A stretch of 64,000 nt of DNA from Sulfurimonas crateris (GCF_005217605.1 NZ_SZPX01000002.1:186001-250000), one strand, 5' to 3'; shown: positions 34,406-44,248, numbered from the stretch's first letter. Notes: generated from the letters alone by a model not told the origin. Made by a program: numbers and translations.

Positions 34406-36049
34406 GTGGTTAAAATCTACTTTATAAATTTTCAGATAGAATGTGAGAAAGTATTTTTGGAGAACATTTTGACCTTAGAGAGTGAAATATTAGATGTTAA
34501 CAGTTTTAAACTTGAATCTTCAAGGGAGATCCAGAGCGTCATCAGAGATCTTGAGAAATTAAATAAAGATAATGTTCTTATTCATATTATCTCTTTTATC
34601 CACAATACGGTTCTTGTTCAGAGCCTCAAAAACGAGCTTGCTAAGATACTTCCAAATGCCAAGATAGTTCTCCTAAAACATGAGGATAAGGCAAAAACAC
34701 AACTCACTATCTATTCGCTAAAAAAAGAGATAGATCCGCAAAATCTGAGTGATGAAATAGCCAAAGAGCTCTATACTAGAGCAGTAGAAGAGTCGAGCAG
34801 CGTAAAAGAGTACAGAAACAAACTCTTTAGCAGATACTTTACAGACCATCTCACAAATCTTCCAAATACATACAAATTAAGAAACGATCTTGATGAGTTC
34901 AAGGAGTTTTCTCTAGTCGTTTTTAACATAGACAACTTTCAGATGATAAACAATTTTTACGGATATATAGTAGGTGACTACGTCATTGAGAAGGTCGGAA
35001 AATTTCTTAAGGAGAATATTCCGCAGCATCATATATATAAGCTCTCCGGAGATGAGTTTGCTTTTATTATTGATAGAGAGATAGGATTTTACGAGCTTAA
35101 AGATTATCTCGAAGAGCTTTATGAGAAGATGAAAAATATCATCATAGAGTATCAAGATATTAATATTTACGTTGATTTCACTCTTGCATCTTCGGCGAAC
35201 AGAGATAGCAAAAATATATTTTCTAAGGTATCTATGGCGCTTAAATATGCAAAAGAGATAGGCGCAAAATATTGGATATATGAAGATAGAATGAATTTTG
35301 AAAATGAGTATGAGAGAAACCTAAAGCTCTCTGGAATCGTAAGAGATGCTGTTGAAAATCTTAGAGTTCTTCCATATTTTCAAGCCATCGTAGATACGAA
35401 AACGTTGGAGATCAAGAAGTATGAGTGTCTGGCAAGACTTATTGACAAAAATGGAAAAATTCTCTCACCCGCTCTTTTTATTCCCGTTGCAAAAAAGATA
35501 AAAGTTTACAACATCGTAACAAAAGCGATAATTGACAAATCGTTTGAAACGTTCGAGAACAGCGAATTTGAGTTTAGCATCAACCTCTCCATTGAGGATA
35601 TTATGAGCAGTGAAATATTCAATTTCATTATCCAAAAATTAAAAAATTCAAAAGCGTCCAGAAGGGTGATATTCGAGCTTCTTGAGTCAGATGCCGTTGA
35701 AGACTTTAAAAAAGTAGACCGCTTTATAAGCGAAGTTAAAAGATATGGAGCTAGAATAGCAATAGACGATTTCGGAAGCGGATATTCAAATTTCGGATAT
35801 TTGACAAGAATGAACGCCGATTTTATTAAGATCGACGGCTCTTTGGTACAAGATATAGATGTGGATAGAAACGCTCTTTTTATTGTCGAGACTATCGTAG
35901 AATTTGCGAAAAAACTCGGGATCCAAACTATTGCTGAGTATGTACACTCAAGTGTAATAATGGACATAGTGAAAAAACTCGGAGTAGATTACTCTCAGGG
36001 TTATTATATTGATGAACCTTCCATAGGATTGCTAAAGAAGGATAACTAA
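34406..36049 (+). CDS. GGDEF-EAL dual-domain protein, likely c-di-GMP phosphodiesterase
   Basis: 547 residues from GTG. An N-terminal region of about 145 residues without membrane segments is followed by GGDEF (about 146-300) with FTDHLTNLPN and the active site altered to KLSGDEFAF, and EAL (about 315-545). In the EAL part the signature is ECLARL for EALxR. FSINLSIEDIM, FELLESDA, AIDDFGSGYSNFGYL (DDFGSGYS complete), FIKIDGSLV and AEYVHSS retain the metal and catalytic acids. The EAL domain therefore looks active, while the SGDEF site may bind GTP as a regulator. Cytoplasmic. It is close to the chemoreceptor gene downstream. Confidence 0.88.
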   Translation: MVKIYFINFQIECEKVFLENILTLESEILDVNSFKLESSREIQSVIRDLEKLNKDNVLIHIISFIHNTVLVQSLKNELAKILPNAKIVLLKHEDKAKTQLTIYSLKKEIDPQNLSDEIAKELYTRAVEESSSVKEYRNKLFSRYFTDHLTNLPNTYKLRNDLDEFKEFSLVVFNIDNFQMINNFYGYIVGDYVIEKVGKFLKENIPQHHIYKLSGDEFAFIIDREIGFYELKDYLEELYEKMKNIIIEYQDINIYVDFTLASSANRDSKNIFSKVSMALKYAKEIGAKYWIYEDRMNFENEYERNLKLSGIVRDAVENLRVLPYFQAIVDTKTLEIKKYECLARLIDKNGKILSPALFIPVAKKIKVYNIVTKAIIDKSFETFENSEFEFSINLSIEDIMSSEIFNFIIQKLKNSKASRRVIFELLESDAVEDFKKVDRFISEVKRYGARIAIDDFGSGYSNFGYLTRMNADFIKIDGSLVQDIDVDRNALFIVETIVEFAKKLGIQTIAEYVHSSVIMDIVKKLGVDYSQGYYIDEPSIGLLKKDN

Positions 36050-36105
36050 GCCTATACTAAATAGTAGGCTCTACAAAAAAATAAGATTACACACAAAGGA
36101 TTAGA

Positions 36106-38268
36106 ATGTTAAACAACATCTCGATTAAATTAAAGATGGCACTTATGATTGTGGTGCCGGTGTTAGTGATACTTTTGTGGCTTACAACAGAGAGTTATAA
36201 TAGTTATAAAGAGGTAAAAGCTTTAGAGAAGATCAGCGAGATGGTTCTCTTTAGTCAAAAAAGCAGCTCTCTTGTTCACAATCTTCAAAAGGAGAGAGGC
36301 GCATCTGCCGGGTTTATAAGCTCAGAGGGTGCAAAGTTTTCATCTGAGCTCATTTCCATTAGAAAAGATACGGATGCGACTCTTTTGGAGTTGAAAAGGT
36401 TCTACTCTCTAATCCCCTTGGATGAGTACTCTGCTAGTATGCGCTCAAAGATGCAAAAAGCGGTCGATGCACTCTCAAAGATCGGCGAGATCAGAAAAAG
36501 TGTTGACACACTTAGCGTTGCGGTTGCTGTTCCTGTAAGTTATTACACTTCACTAAACTCAGCGTTTATATCCTCAATAGAGGAGATCATTAAGATGAGC
36601 GACAACGCTCAGACAAACAATGAGATAAATGCTTTTGTAAACTTTCTCTCGGCAAAAGAGAGAGCCGGCATAGAGAGAGCGGTTCTTTCATCAACTTTTA
36701 GTCGGGACAGCTTTGCTCCCGGATTTCACGATAAATTTATAGCACTTTTGAGTGAGCAGAACAGTTTTACTCAGAAGTTTCTCTTTTTTGCATCGCCTAA
36801 GCTTAAAGAGTTTTATGATAAAAAAATGAGTGCAGATGCGGTAAATAAAGTACAAGAGATGAGAGAAATCGCTCTAGCAAATCCAAGCGGAGGCTTTAAT
36901 ATAGATGCCACATACTGGTTTGCAACAATAACTTCAAAGATAAACCTGCTCAAAGAGGTCGAAGACGAGATCTCAAAGGATATAAGCCAAAACGTTTTAA
37001 AACTTCATGACGAGGCTTTTAGCTCTATGATAATCGGTCTTGTAGTAAATATGATAGTTGTATTCTTTATAATAGGTCTAGGCTCTTTTATCTCGAGAAA
37101 TCTTATAAAAAAAGTAGATATGTTAAAAAATGAGATAGATGAGATCATAACTTCAAAAGATTTTTCAAAAACTATCACAAAAAGCGGACGTGATGAGATT
37201 GGCTTTATCCAAGAGTATGTAAACCAGCTGGTTAAAGCCGCTGATAGATCAATGCATGAGGCAAAAGAGAGTCTTGAGGAGTCTGCAAGATATGCAAAGG
37301 AGGTAGAGCAGAGGATAGAAGCGAACAAATTGACCCTCTCTCTAACCGAGCTCTTAAATAATGGTGCCGTATCAGGAGTGGGAAGTGTTCAAGAGGGATT
37401 GACACATAATATGGGCTCACTTAAAGATATAAACGATAAAAATGCTCAAACAGGTGTGATTGTTGATGAAGTAAAGCACTCTACCGAGGAGATGGTTCAC
37501 TCTCTAAACAATATATCTCAGAAGATGCAGGGCAGCCAAGAGAGTTCCGAGCAGTTAAACAACAGTGTAAATGAGATCACAAACGTCATAGCGCTTATTA
37601 AAGACATCAGCGATCAGACAAATCTTCTGGCACTGAATGCTGCCATAGAAGCTGCGCGTGCGGGTGAGCATGGGCGTGGATTTGCAGTTGTTGCCGATGA
37701 AGTAAGAAAGCTTGCAGAGAGAACACAAAAAGCGACAAACGAGGTTGAAGTAAACATAAACCTGCTTAAGCAAAACAGCTCTATGATGCAGGAGTTCTCA
37801 GATCTTATGAATGAAGAGGTCTCTTCATCTCTGGAGAAATTAGAAGAGTTTAACACCAGCCTTTATTCTCTGGTAGATGGTGCAAAAGATATTCAGCTCT
37901 CAAATAAAAAGATATCAAACGAGCTATTTATCACTCTTGCAAAACTAGACCATATAGCATTTAAACTAAGCGGGTACAGCGCGGTATTTAAAGATGACCA
38001 AGAGTTTAAATTCTCAGACCACACAAGCTGCAGATTTGGAAAATGGTATGTCGGTGATGCAAAAGAGTCATTCTCTTATACTACTTCTTATGCAAAGATT
38101 GATCCTATCCATAAGACTGTTCATGACAGAGTTAGAGCAATTCCTGATTATATTAAAGGCGGCTCAGTTAACAATTCAGATAAGATCATTTTGGCATTTA
38201 GTGAAGCGGAAAAAGCATCAAAAGAGCTATTTGTCACACTTAATGATATGATGAACGAGGTAAAGTAG
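36106..38268 (+). CDS. methyl-accepting chemotaxis protein, NIT sensor and CZB domain
   Basis: 720 residues. Membrane helix at about 11-27, then a periplasmic NIT-type (nitrate/nitrite-sensing) domain at about 50-300 with [18 protein letters not shown] and the second repeat [13 protein letters not shown], then a helix at about 308-330, HAMP, and the signalling domain with hairpin tip [37 protein letters not shown]. The C terminus is a CZB zinc-binding domain (LDHIAFK and [10 protein letters not shown]), linked elsewhere to zinc or oxidant sensing. It is thus likely a dual nitrate/redox receptor feeding CheA. AAAGGA precedes the ATG. Confidence 0.92.
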   Translation: MLNNISIKLKMALMIVVPVLVILLWLTTESYNSYKEVKALEKISEMVLFSQKSSSLVHNLQKERGASAGFISSEGAKFSSELISIRKDTDATLLELKRFYSLIPLDEYSASMRSKMQKAVDALSKIGEIRKSVDTLSVAVAVPVSYYTSLNSAFISSIEEIIKMSDNAQTNNEINAFVNFLSAKERAGIERAVLSSTFSRDSFAPGFHDKFIALLSEQNSFTQKFLFFASPKLKEFYDKKMSADAVNKVQEMREIALANPSGGFNIDATYWFATITSKINLLKEVEDEISKDISQNVLKLHDEAFSSMIIGLVVNMIVVFFIIGLGSFISRNLIKKVDMLKNEIDEIITSKDFSKTITKSGRDEIGFIQEYVNQLVKAADRSMHEAKESLEESARYAKEVEQRIEANKLTLSLTELLNNGAVSGVGSVQEGLTHNMGSLKDINDKNAQTGVIVDEVKHSTEEMVHSLNNISQKMQGSQESSEQLNNSVNEITNVIALIKDISDQTNLLALNAAIEAARAGEHGRGFAVVADEVRKLAERTQKATNEVEVNINLLKQNSSMMQEFSDLMNEEVSSSLEKLEEFNTSLYSLVDGAKDIQLSNKKISNELFITLAKLDHIAFKLSGYSAVFKDDQEFKFSDHTSCRFGKWYVGDAKESFSYTTSYAKIDPIHKTVHDRVRAIPDYIKGGSVNNSDKIILAFSEAEKASKELFVTLNDMMNEVK

Positions 38269-38284
38269 TTTTTTAAAAGAGAGG

Positions 38285-38314
38285 TTTTATCAAGAGATGA
38301 GTCTCTTGATAAAA
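38285..38314. terminator. bidirectional intrinsic terminator
   Basis: Perfect 13-bp inverted repeat, TTTTATCAAGAGA / TCTCTTGATAAAA, with a 4-base loop, between the stops of the chemoreceptor (+) and superoxide reductase (-) genes. The stem ends in T/A runs, giving a U tract in both directions. Confidence 0.9.
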
Positions 38315-38319
38315 ATAAA

Positions 38320-38706
38320 TTATTCGCTAACTTCTACAACTTTTTCAGTTGATTCCCAAACACCGTGTTTTGTACAGTATGCTTGAGCAGTAAGTTTAAG
38401 TTTGCTTCCTGTTGGAATGATGTTAAAGGTTACTGTAGCGTGTGCTTTTATATTTCCCAAAGTACCTGGAGTGAAATCAGCACGTGCTAAAAGAGTCTCA
38501 CCGTTAAAAAGTGACATATTTGCTATGTAGTGATCAAAATCATCAGGGTGAGAGTACTCATTACCCATTTTAACTGTTACACTGAACATCTCTCCGGCTT
38601 TAGCACTATCTTCACAGTGGATAAACGGCGAGTGGCGGTCAATATAATCTTTTTTACTTTCTCTCTCAACTGTATCTATATCAACATAACGATTGATTTT
38701 TGGCAT
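38320..38706 (-). CDS. superoxide reductase (neelaredoxin/desulfoferrodoxin type)
   Basis: 128 residues, a single SOR domain without an N-terminal desulforedoxin domain. The iron ligands are seen: HSPFIHC (His), EYSHPDDFDHYI (two His), and the C-terminal AYCTKHGVW (Cys and His), matching the His4-Cys centre. A lysine in the ERESKKDYIDRH region may be the catalytic one. It reduces superoxide to peroxide without making oxygen, fitting a microaerophile or anaerobe. AAAGGA precedes the ATG. A perfect 20-bp palindrome lies about 30 bp upstream. Confidence 0.88.
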   Translation of the reverse strand: MPKINRYVDIDTVERESKKDYIDRHSPFIHCEDSAKAGEMFSVTVKMGNEYSHPDDFDHYIANMSLFNGETLLARADFTPGTLGNIKAHATVTFNIIPTGSKLKLTAQAYCTKHGVWESTEKVVEVSE

Positions 38707-38735
38707 TTTTAAATCCTTTTATTTTAAGTTTAGGC

Positions 38736-38755
38736 GATATTGTAACTACAATATC
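38736..38755. promoter_or_regulatory. perfect 20-bp palindrome, operator candidate for superoxide reductase
   Basis: GATATTGTA-AC-TACAATATC: two exact 9-base arms around a 2-base centre, between the superoxide reductase and glyS genes. TACAAT within it could be the -10 hexamer of the reductase promoter on the minus strand, so a dimeric repressor is expected. The protein is unknown. Confidence 0.65.
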
Positions 38756-38875
38756 ATTTACAAAAAACCTCTCTCGCTCTTTATCTGCATTGATTAAGAC
38801 TTCTTTAATTTATAAGCATTTAACAAAAATATAGATAAAATCGCGGCATTAATACCCACAAAAAGAGTCTATATT

Positions 38876-40897
38876 ATGATTAAATCTCTATTGATCGAAA
38901 TTGGCGTTGAAGAGCTTCCGGCGATCCCGCTTTTAAAAGAGTTAAAAAATATTGAAAAAAAGTATGCTGATATTTTAGAGAAATATTCACTGCTGTTCGA
39001 GTTTGAATTCTACTACACTCCACGTCGTCTTGTTTTGTGGCACAGAGAGTTTAAAACACAGCAGGATGACAGCGTAGAGGAGTTTTTTGGAGCACCTCTT
39101 GAAGTCGCTTACAAAGAGGGCAAGCCTACACCTGCAGCTCTGGGCTTTGCGAAGAAGTGCGGCGTGGAGATAGAAGAGATCGGATCCGCTAAAAAGGGTG
39201 CGAAAGATGTGCTTTACTATAAAAAAGAGTTAAAAGGGGAGCCATCCGTACTTCTTCTTGAAAAGATCGTAAATGAGTGGATAAAATCTCTTGAGTTTGG
39301 AAAATCTATGAGATGGGGAAGCCTGAACGAGAGTTTTATCCGCCCGATTCGCTGGCTGAACGTGCTTTTTGGCGATGAGCTTGTAGATGTGGAGCTTTTT
39401 GGAGTCAGATCGAAAAAAGAGACTTTTGTACACCGCATAAGCAATTTTGACTCAGTAGCACTAAGCGGTGCAAAAGATTACTTTGAGAAACTGCAAGAGG
39501 GCGGGGTGACTCTTTTTCCACAGGTAAGACGCGAGGCTATTTTAGAGAATTTTTCAACTCTTGAGAAAGAGAACAATATCAAGATAGAGATAGATGGGGA
39601 TCTGCTTGATGAAGTAGTAGCAATAACAGAACATCCTACGGCAGTCCTAGGCTCGTTTGATGAGGCGTTCTTGGAACTTCCGCCTGAGGTCATTATCACT
39701 TCCATGAAAGAGCACCAGAGATATTTTCCTGTTTTCAAAGATGCTAAACTCTTAAACAAGTTCGTTGTGGTCACAAATGCCCTAACTAATGATTTTTCAA
39801 AAGTTATTGAGGGTAACGAGAAAGTTCTGCGTCCTCGTTTGGCAGATGCGCTCTTCTTCTATAACAATGACCTGAGAAATGGACTAAGCACTGAGGGGCT
39901 TGAAAAAGTAGTCTTTATGAAAGGACTTGGGAGCGTAGCTGATAAGATAGAGCGTGAGAGAAAAATAGCCAATATCCTGTTTGATATCTATAAACCAAAA
40001 GATTCAAGCAAAGAGATGCTTGATCGTGCAATAAGCTTGGCAAAAGCTGACCTGATGAGCGAGATGGTATATGAGTTTACGGAGCTTCAAGGGCTTATGG
40101 GCTACTACTACGCTAAAAAATCAGGCCAGAGCGATGAAGTGGCAATTGCCATAAAAGAGCAGTATCTGCCTGACGGTGAAGATAGCGCGCTCCCTACAAC
40201 TGTTATGAGCGCAATAGTCGCTATGAGCTTGAAGCTAGATACTCTTTTGGGTCTCTTTAGCGTAAATCAGATCCCGACAGGCTCACGTGACCCTTTTGCT
40301 CTGCGCCGCGCCGTGAACGGTCTTATAAGAATCACAAAAGAGCATAACTTGGAGTTTGACATAGTTGGTACTGTAAAGCTTTTAAGCAGGGAGTATGCAG
40401 AGTTTGACCTCTCTAAACTTGAAGCATTTTTCCTGGAGAGAGTAAGACAGTACTTCAAGGTAAATCCTTCTATTGTCGAGGCAGTGCTTGCAAGCGGCGA
40501 GAGAGAGCTTCTAAAAATAGGCAAAAAAATAGAGGCACTTGAGAGTATGGTCTCAAGTGAAGGATTTAGCGACTCCTTCTCAACCTTTAAAAGAGTTGCA
40601 AACATAACTAAAGATATTGAGATGTCGGGTGAGTTTAGAGTTGATGCAACGCTCTTTGAAGAGAGTGCGGAAGAGGCTCTTTTTACAAGGTACAGTGAGG
40701 TTAGTTCAGCTAAATATGCCTCTTACGAAGAGGAGCTTGATGCTCTTTTGGGACTTAAACCTGAACTGGATAAATTCTTTGACGATGTTATGGTAAATGC
40801 AGAAGATAAGAGAGTCAGAAACAACAGAAAAGCTCTTGTTGCATCTATATACAAGAGTATTTTAAATATTGCGGATATTAAAGAGGTGAGCGTTTAA
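38876..40897 (+). CDS. glyS: glycine-tRNA ligase beta subunit
   Basis: 673 residues, full length. It starts LLIEIGVEELPA, the family signature, with YYTPRRLVL, MRWGSLNESFIRPIRWL, and VIITSMKEHQRYFPV in the core. The C-terminal region includes LFSVNQIPTGSRDPFALRRA and the anticodon-binding-like end (FFDDVMVNAEDKRVRNNR). It works with the alpha subunit (GlyQ, not in the window) to charge tRNA-Gly. Its last 4 bases overlap the convergent unknown gene. Confidence 0.96.
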   Translation: MIKSLLIEIGVEELPAIPLLKELKNIEKKYADILEKYSLLFEFEFYYTPRRLVLWHREFKTQQDDSVEEFFGAPLEVAYKEGKPTPAALGFAKKCGVEIEEIGSAKKGAKDVLYYKKELKGEPSVLLLEKIVNEWIKSLEFGKSMRWGSLNESFIRPIRWLNVLFGDELVDVELFGVRSKKETFVHRISNFDSVALSGAKDYFEKLQEGGVTLFPQVRREAILENFSTLEKENNIKIEIDGDLLDEVVAITEHPTAVLGSFDEAFLELPPEVIITSMKEHQRYFPVFKDAKLLNKFVVVTNALTNDFSKVIEGNEKVLRPRLADALFFYNNDLRNGLSTEGLEKVVFMKGLGSVADKIERERKIANILFDIYKPKDSSKEMLDRAISLAKADLMSEMVYEFTELQGLMGYYYAKKSGQSDEVAIAIKEQYLPDGEDSALPTTVMSAIVAMSLKLDTLLGLFSVNQIPTGSRDPFALRRAVNGLIRITKEHNLEFDIVGTVKLLSREYAEFDLSKLEAFFLERVRQYFKVNPSIVEAVLASGERELLKIGKKIEALESMVSSEGFSDSFSTFKRVANITKDIEMSGEFRVDATLFEESAEEALFTRYSEVSSAKYASYEEELDALLGLKPELDKFFDDVMVNAEDKRVRNNRKALVASIYKSILNIADIKEVSV

Positions 40898-42411
40898 GCT
40901 ATCTCCTCAATAAGTGTCTTCTTTGAAGTAAGAGCTTTGAGAAGAGAGTTTCTTATGGAGAGGTAGGCACTTTTGTTTTGTGCTAGAATCTTCTCATCTC
41001 TTCTCTCTTGCCTCTTAAGCGCATCTAACTCTTTTTTGATGTTGTTGTACTTAAGTATCTGAGACTTACTCGCCATATTTAATGTGAGTCTGTTCTTCTC
41101 ATCTTTTTTCATCTGTATCTCATTTTGGATATCTCTGACTTCACTTTTAAGACCTTGTGCTTCATTAGGATCTTTTGATGAATCAAGAGAGTCGGTGTAG
41201 ATATTGAGCCTTTTTATCGCATAGATTATGTTTTGAGAAACTTTTTCTATCTCTTTTGCGATCTTGGCATTGTGCTCGATAGGTGAGAGAGAGTTTATAT
41301 AATACTCCGAAATAGCCTCTTCAAGCTCCTCTTTTTGCTCTTTTATAGTCTCAAGCGATATTTCTGTCTTTACGTATATTTTGACTATGGACATCATAGA
41401 TGCAACGTTCCACTTAAGCCCGTTAGATGCTTCGATCTCAGGAACTCTGTATTTTTGTCCGTCTAGTACAACTATGTTTAAAGAGTAGTACTTTAAAAAA
41501 TCTATAATATATCTGTTTGATGCACTGAGTTCGGAGAGTATAAGATTTGCGATATGGTTAAATACCTCTTTGAAGTGTATTCTAAATACGTAGCCTGAAA
41601 ACCCTTTAAAAAAGTCATCATTTCTGTCAAACGTGTTTATAAGATGTTCTGTAACGATAGATTGTATAAGAGAAAAAGCGTATTTCTCATATGTCATGTT
41701 GTCTATTTTTTTATCCAGCATATAAGTGTCTACAAACTGCTCTGCGACCAGATAGAAGAAGTTTTTGTTCTCCTCTTTTAGAAAAAAGTTGTTGTAAAAT
41801 GAGCTTAACTCATCTTCATCAAGCCCGTTGTATCTGTTTGCAATAGTGTTTTTCTCTTCATCTGAGACTTTTTTTACACTCTTGTCATCAAATAGTTTTA
41901 TAAATATCTGTGAGTTTTTTATGATGATAATGTCACTGTCGTTAAGCTCAAACGCTTCTCTAATAGCATACTTTAAAAGCTCTTTTTTGTTTATCTCTTC
42001 ATTGTTGATCTTGTTTACAAAGTGTGTCAGTTGAAGTGTGAGCTCTTTTTTTAGGCAAATTAGGTCATCTTTGCCGTTATAATTGTACTCTATTAGATCT
42101 TCGTTTTTATCGATTATCTCAATTATTGCGTCTAAGTTTATACTATCTTTTGGCTCTGTTTTATAAGGTATCAGCTTTACTTTGAGCTCTTTTTCGCTCA
42201 CTTTGAACATCGTACACCCTATAGGCTCAAAATGCTCTCTTATTGCGACTTTTACCTCTTGTTGTATCTCTTTGTCAAGTAGTGTATATGATTCAAAATT
42301 TTTATCCAAAAAAGAGAGGAGTTTTTCATTGTGCTCGTCACTCCATTTGAAATCTACCGTGGGAGTACCAAGAGATGTTTTTACATGCGTTTTTAGTTTT
42401 TGCATCAGCAT
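40894..42411 (-). CDS. unrecognised 505-residue protein under c-di-GMP riboswitch control
   Basis: A cytoplasmic protein: no signal peptide or membrane segment. Residues 1-330 are a mixed alpha-rich region with no motif I recognise; about 335-490 form a coiled coil rich in Lys/Glu/Leu (KEQKEELEEAI, QNEIQMKKDEKNRLTL). The ATG at 42411 lies 1 base after the stop of a 16-codon leader frame and has only a weak GGCGG ahead of it; ATG 42405 is an alternative. A GEMM-type aptamer sits about 135 bases upstream, so expression should follow c-di-GMP. A structural or motility-related effector is possible, but nothing in the sequence fixes it. Confidence 0.8.
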   Translation of the reverse strand: MLMQKLKTHVKTSLGTPTVDFKWSDEHNEKLLSFLDKNFESYTLLDKEIQQEVKVAIREHFEPIGCTMFKVSEKELKVKLIPYKTEPKDSINLDAIIEIIDKNEDLIEYNYNGKDDLICLKKELTLQLTHFVNKINNEEINKKELLKYAIREAFELNDSDIIIIKNSQIFIKLFDDKSVKKVSDEEKNTIANRYNGLDEDELSSFYNNFFLKEENKNFFYLVAEQFVDTYMLDKKIDNMTYEKYAFSLIQSIVTEHLINTFDRNDDFFKGFSGYVFRIHFKEVFNHIANLILSELSASNRYIIDFLKYYSLNIVVLDGQKYRVPEIEASNGLKWNVASMMSIVKIYVKTEISLETIKEQKEELEEAISEYYINSLSPIEHNAKIAKEIEKVSQNIIYAIKRLNIYTDSLDSSKDPNEAQGLKSEVRDIQNEIQMKKDEKNRLTLNMASKSQILKYNNIKKELDALKRQERRDEKILAQNKSAYLSIRNSLLKALTSKKTLIEEIA

Positions 42412-42412
42412 T

Positions 42413-42463
42413 TTATAAAACCGCCATATTTGAGAAGAGACTTAGAACAAAAAAACAAGACAT
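42413..42463 (-). CDS. 16-residue leader ORF between riboswitch and unknown gene
   Basis: ATG five bases after TTGGAG; encodes MSCFFVLSLFSNMAVL and stops 1 base before the ATG of the 505-residue gene. It has a better ribosome site than that gene, so the two are probably translationally coupled and the leader may relay riboswitch control. Confidence 0.45.
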   Translation of the reverse strand: MSCFFVLSLFSNMAVL

Positions 42464-42546
42464 AACACTCCAAGAAAAATATATAAATGACTTATTGAAA
42501 AACAGACTCAGATGCGGTAAACAAAACATATGCAGAATATGATAAG

Positions 42547-42629
42547 TAAGTTGCAATCCGACCATCTTGTTCTACACAAGACTCGTGACTTTCCGTCCCT
42601 ATTTCACAATAAGTTTGGCTTTAGACTTA
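42547..42629 (-). ncRNA. c-di-GMP-I (GEMM) riboswitch aptamer
   Basis: On the minus strand, P1 pairs UAAGU (42629-42625) with ACUUA (42551-42547). AAAGCCAAAC is followed by P2, CUUAUU-GUGA-AAUAGG, closed by a GNRA tetraloop. Then come GGACGGAAAGUC and P3 arms GUCUUGU and ACAAGAU around a GUAGA loop, ending GGUCGGAUUGC. This order and the key words (CAAAC, GNRA, GGACG-AAAG, GGAUUGC) match the GEMM-I consensus as I know it. It lies just after a promoter-like TATAGT and 84 bases before the leader ORF. No clear terminator was seen, so translational control is more likely. Confidence 0.85.
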
Positions 42630-42643
42630 GTAAATTTTATTTT

Positions 42644-42649
42644 ACTATA
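42644..42649 (-). promoter_or_regulatory. -10 element ahead of the riboswitch
   Basis: TATAGT on the minus strand, which would start transcription about 8 bases before the aptamer. This is consistent with the aptamer lying at the very 5' end of its own transcript. Confidence 0.4.
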
Positions 42650-42692
42650 TGATATTTAAAAGCAGCTAAAAATAGACCTTTAGAGCTATATA

Positions 42693-43478
42693 TTAATCTT
42701 CTTTGCTTGCCTTGCTCAGTATCGCTGCTATATTTGAGTGTCCATTCTCTTGTGCATGCATAAGCGGAGTTTTGCCATCGGCATCTTTTGTCTCTATATC
42801 GGCACCGCTGTTGATTAGGAGTTCTACGATCTCTTCAAAGCCGTATTTTGCAGCCAGATGGATCGCACAGTTGCCTGTAGAGCTTTTAAAATTGACATCA
42901 CTTCCATGTTCGATGAGTGATTTTACAAGTTTGTAGTCTCCGCAACATGAGCTTGGAAGCAGCAGGGTGTACCTATCTTCAAAAATCTCATCTGGATTTT
43001 GGCTGTTTTTTAGATAGTGTAAAATTGCATTATACTGCTGTGTATTTGTTTTTCTGCATGATTTTGACTCTCTGTTTGAGAGTTTTTTGCAAATCCTTAA
43101 AATTGTCTCACGTCTGTCGCTCTCATCCAGCTCTGCTCTTTGGTGCTCTATCTGCTCTTCATCTTTTTTATTTATAAACAGAAATGGAAGATAAATAAGA
43201 GAGGGTATAAAAAATGGGATAAACCACTGCTCTTTGATAGTTTGGCTCATAAGTGTGTAAACTACTAAGGGGGTTAGTAGGAGAATCAAAACTCCAAAAA
43301 TTGCATTTTTAAAAGTTTTTCTTAATTTAAAAGGAACTCTTGGAAGGTGCTCTTTGGAACTCTCATCTTCAGATCTTACAAAATGGATGTTTTTAAAAGC
43401 CTCAAAGATTGAGGATGCCCAAAACCATCCTAGAAAAAAGAGTAGAATAAGAACTGCTATATTTTGAAGATCATTCAA
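42693..43478 (-). CDS. membrane-anchored ankyrin-repeat protein
   Basis: 261 residues: an N-terminal membrane helix (about 7-24), two more at about 52-71 and 82-100, a charged linker, and three C-terminal ankyrin repeats (about 165-255) with SCCGDYKLVKSLIEHGSDVNFK, GNCAIHLAAKYGFEEIVELL and DGKTPLMHAQENGHSNIAAIL. The repeats would face the cytoplasm and bind a partner protein. AAAGGAG precedes the ATG. Target unknown. Confidence 0.82.
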   Translation of the reverse strand: MNDLQNIAVLILLFFLGWFWASSIFEAFKNIHFVRSEDESSKEHLPRVPFKLRKTFKNAIFGVLILLLTPLVVYTLMSQTIKEQWFIPFFIPSLIYLPFLFINKKDEEQIEHQRAELDESDRRETILRICKKLSNRESKSCRKTNTQQYNAILHYLKNSQNPDEIFEDRYTLLLPSSCCGDYKLVKSLIEHGSDVNFKSSTGNCAIHLAAKYGFEEIVELLINSGADIETKDADGKTPLMHAQENGHSNIAAILSKASKED

Positions 43479-43513
43479 GCTGCTCCTTTCTCTAATGATA
43501 CCTTACTTTTGAT

Positions 43514-44248
43514 CTAGGATGTTTTAATTATCTGCGGAGGAAATTTTGAGAACGCTTTTTTAAAAGCATTTGCTCTTACGTCTTTGAACTTTCCAGTTGC
43601 GATAGGAGGCAGAAAGTATGCTCCCTCTTCGCTCTCTTGGGCATCATGATTGTTGTCATACATAAATGCTATCTCTTTGCCGAGTTTCTTTGCCTGAGCC
43701 GAGAGATTTCTGGCATAAGCGATGATATTTTTGTGATGTCTGTCAAACTTGTTACCTGAGCCAAAAAAGACAAATTTACCGCTTAGACGGATATTTAGAT
43801 AGTCATGGTAGTTAAGCTCTCTGTCGTATCTCGTGAGCTGATTGCTCGTATATTTGTCCAAATCCGCATCGAACTCCTCTAAAATAGGCGTTGGCTCTAT
43901 ATTTGGCTTGTTGATGTTAAAGAGATATTTTATCTCTATAAGTTTGCCTCTGTATCCATCTTTTATGGCAGAAGCAAATAGATTACAGTTGTTGTCGAAG
44001 TTTAATTCACAAAATTTGCCGTCAAACTCATAACCCTGAACGGCAAGCTTTGTGTTGGTGTTGTAGCCGATAGGAGCAATAGTTGGGTTGTATAAAAATA
44101 TAGTTCCAATTACAGATTTGCGCTTTTTGCTTAGCAATTCCTCTAGTTTTTCTATATCTATTACTTCGTTATCCTCTGGTATATAGATATACTGCTCTAC
44201 TAGATACTCTATATCAAAACTTGTTAAAAATTTTCCAAATGCTTGCAA
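43514..44248 (-). CDS. hypothetical protein, 244 residues
   Basis: TTG start after GAGGGT. No signal peptide or membrane helix. It has mixed alpha/beta character with FVFFGSGNKFDRHHKNIIAYARNLSAQAKKLGKEIAFMYDNN near the C-terminal third, suggesting a nucleotide- or nuclease-like fold with conserved-looking Asp/His residues. I do not recognise the family. It stands 35 bp upstream of the ankyrin gene on the same strand and may be co-transcribed with it. Confidence 0.65.
   Translation of the reverse strand: MQAFGKFLTSFDIEYLVEQYIYIPEDNEVIDIEKLEELLSKKRKSVIGTIFLYNPTIAPIGYNTNTKLAVQGYEFDGKFCELNFDNNCNLFASAIKDGYRGKLIEIKYLFNINKPNIEPTPILEEFDADLDKYTSNQLTRYDRELNYHDYLNIRLSGKFVFFGSGNKFDRHHKNIIAYARNLSAQAKKLGKEIAFMYDNNHDAQESEEGAYFLPPIATGKFKDVRANAFKKAFSKFPPQIIKTS

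Noticed and set aside
35506-35967. 153-codon minus-strand frame
   Set aside because: Antisense to the EAL domain, whose conserved motifs are on the plus strand.
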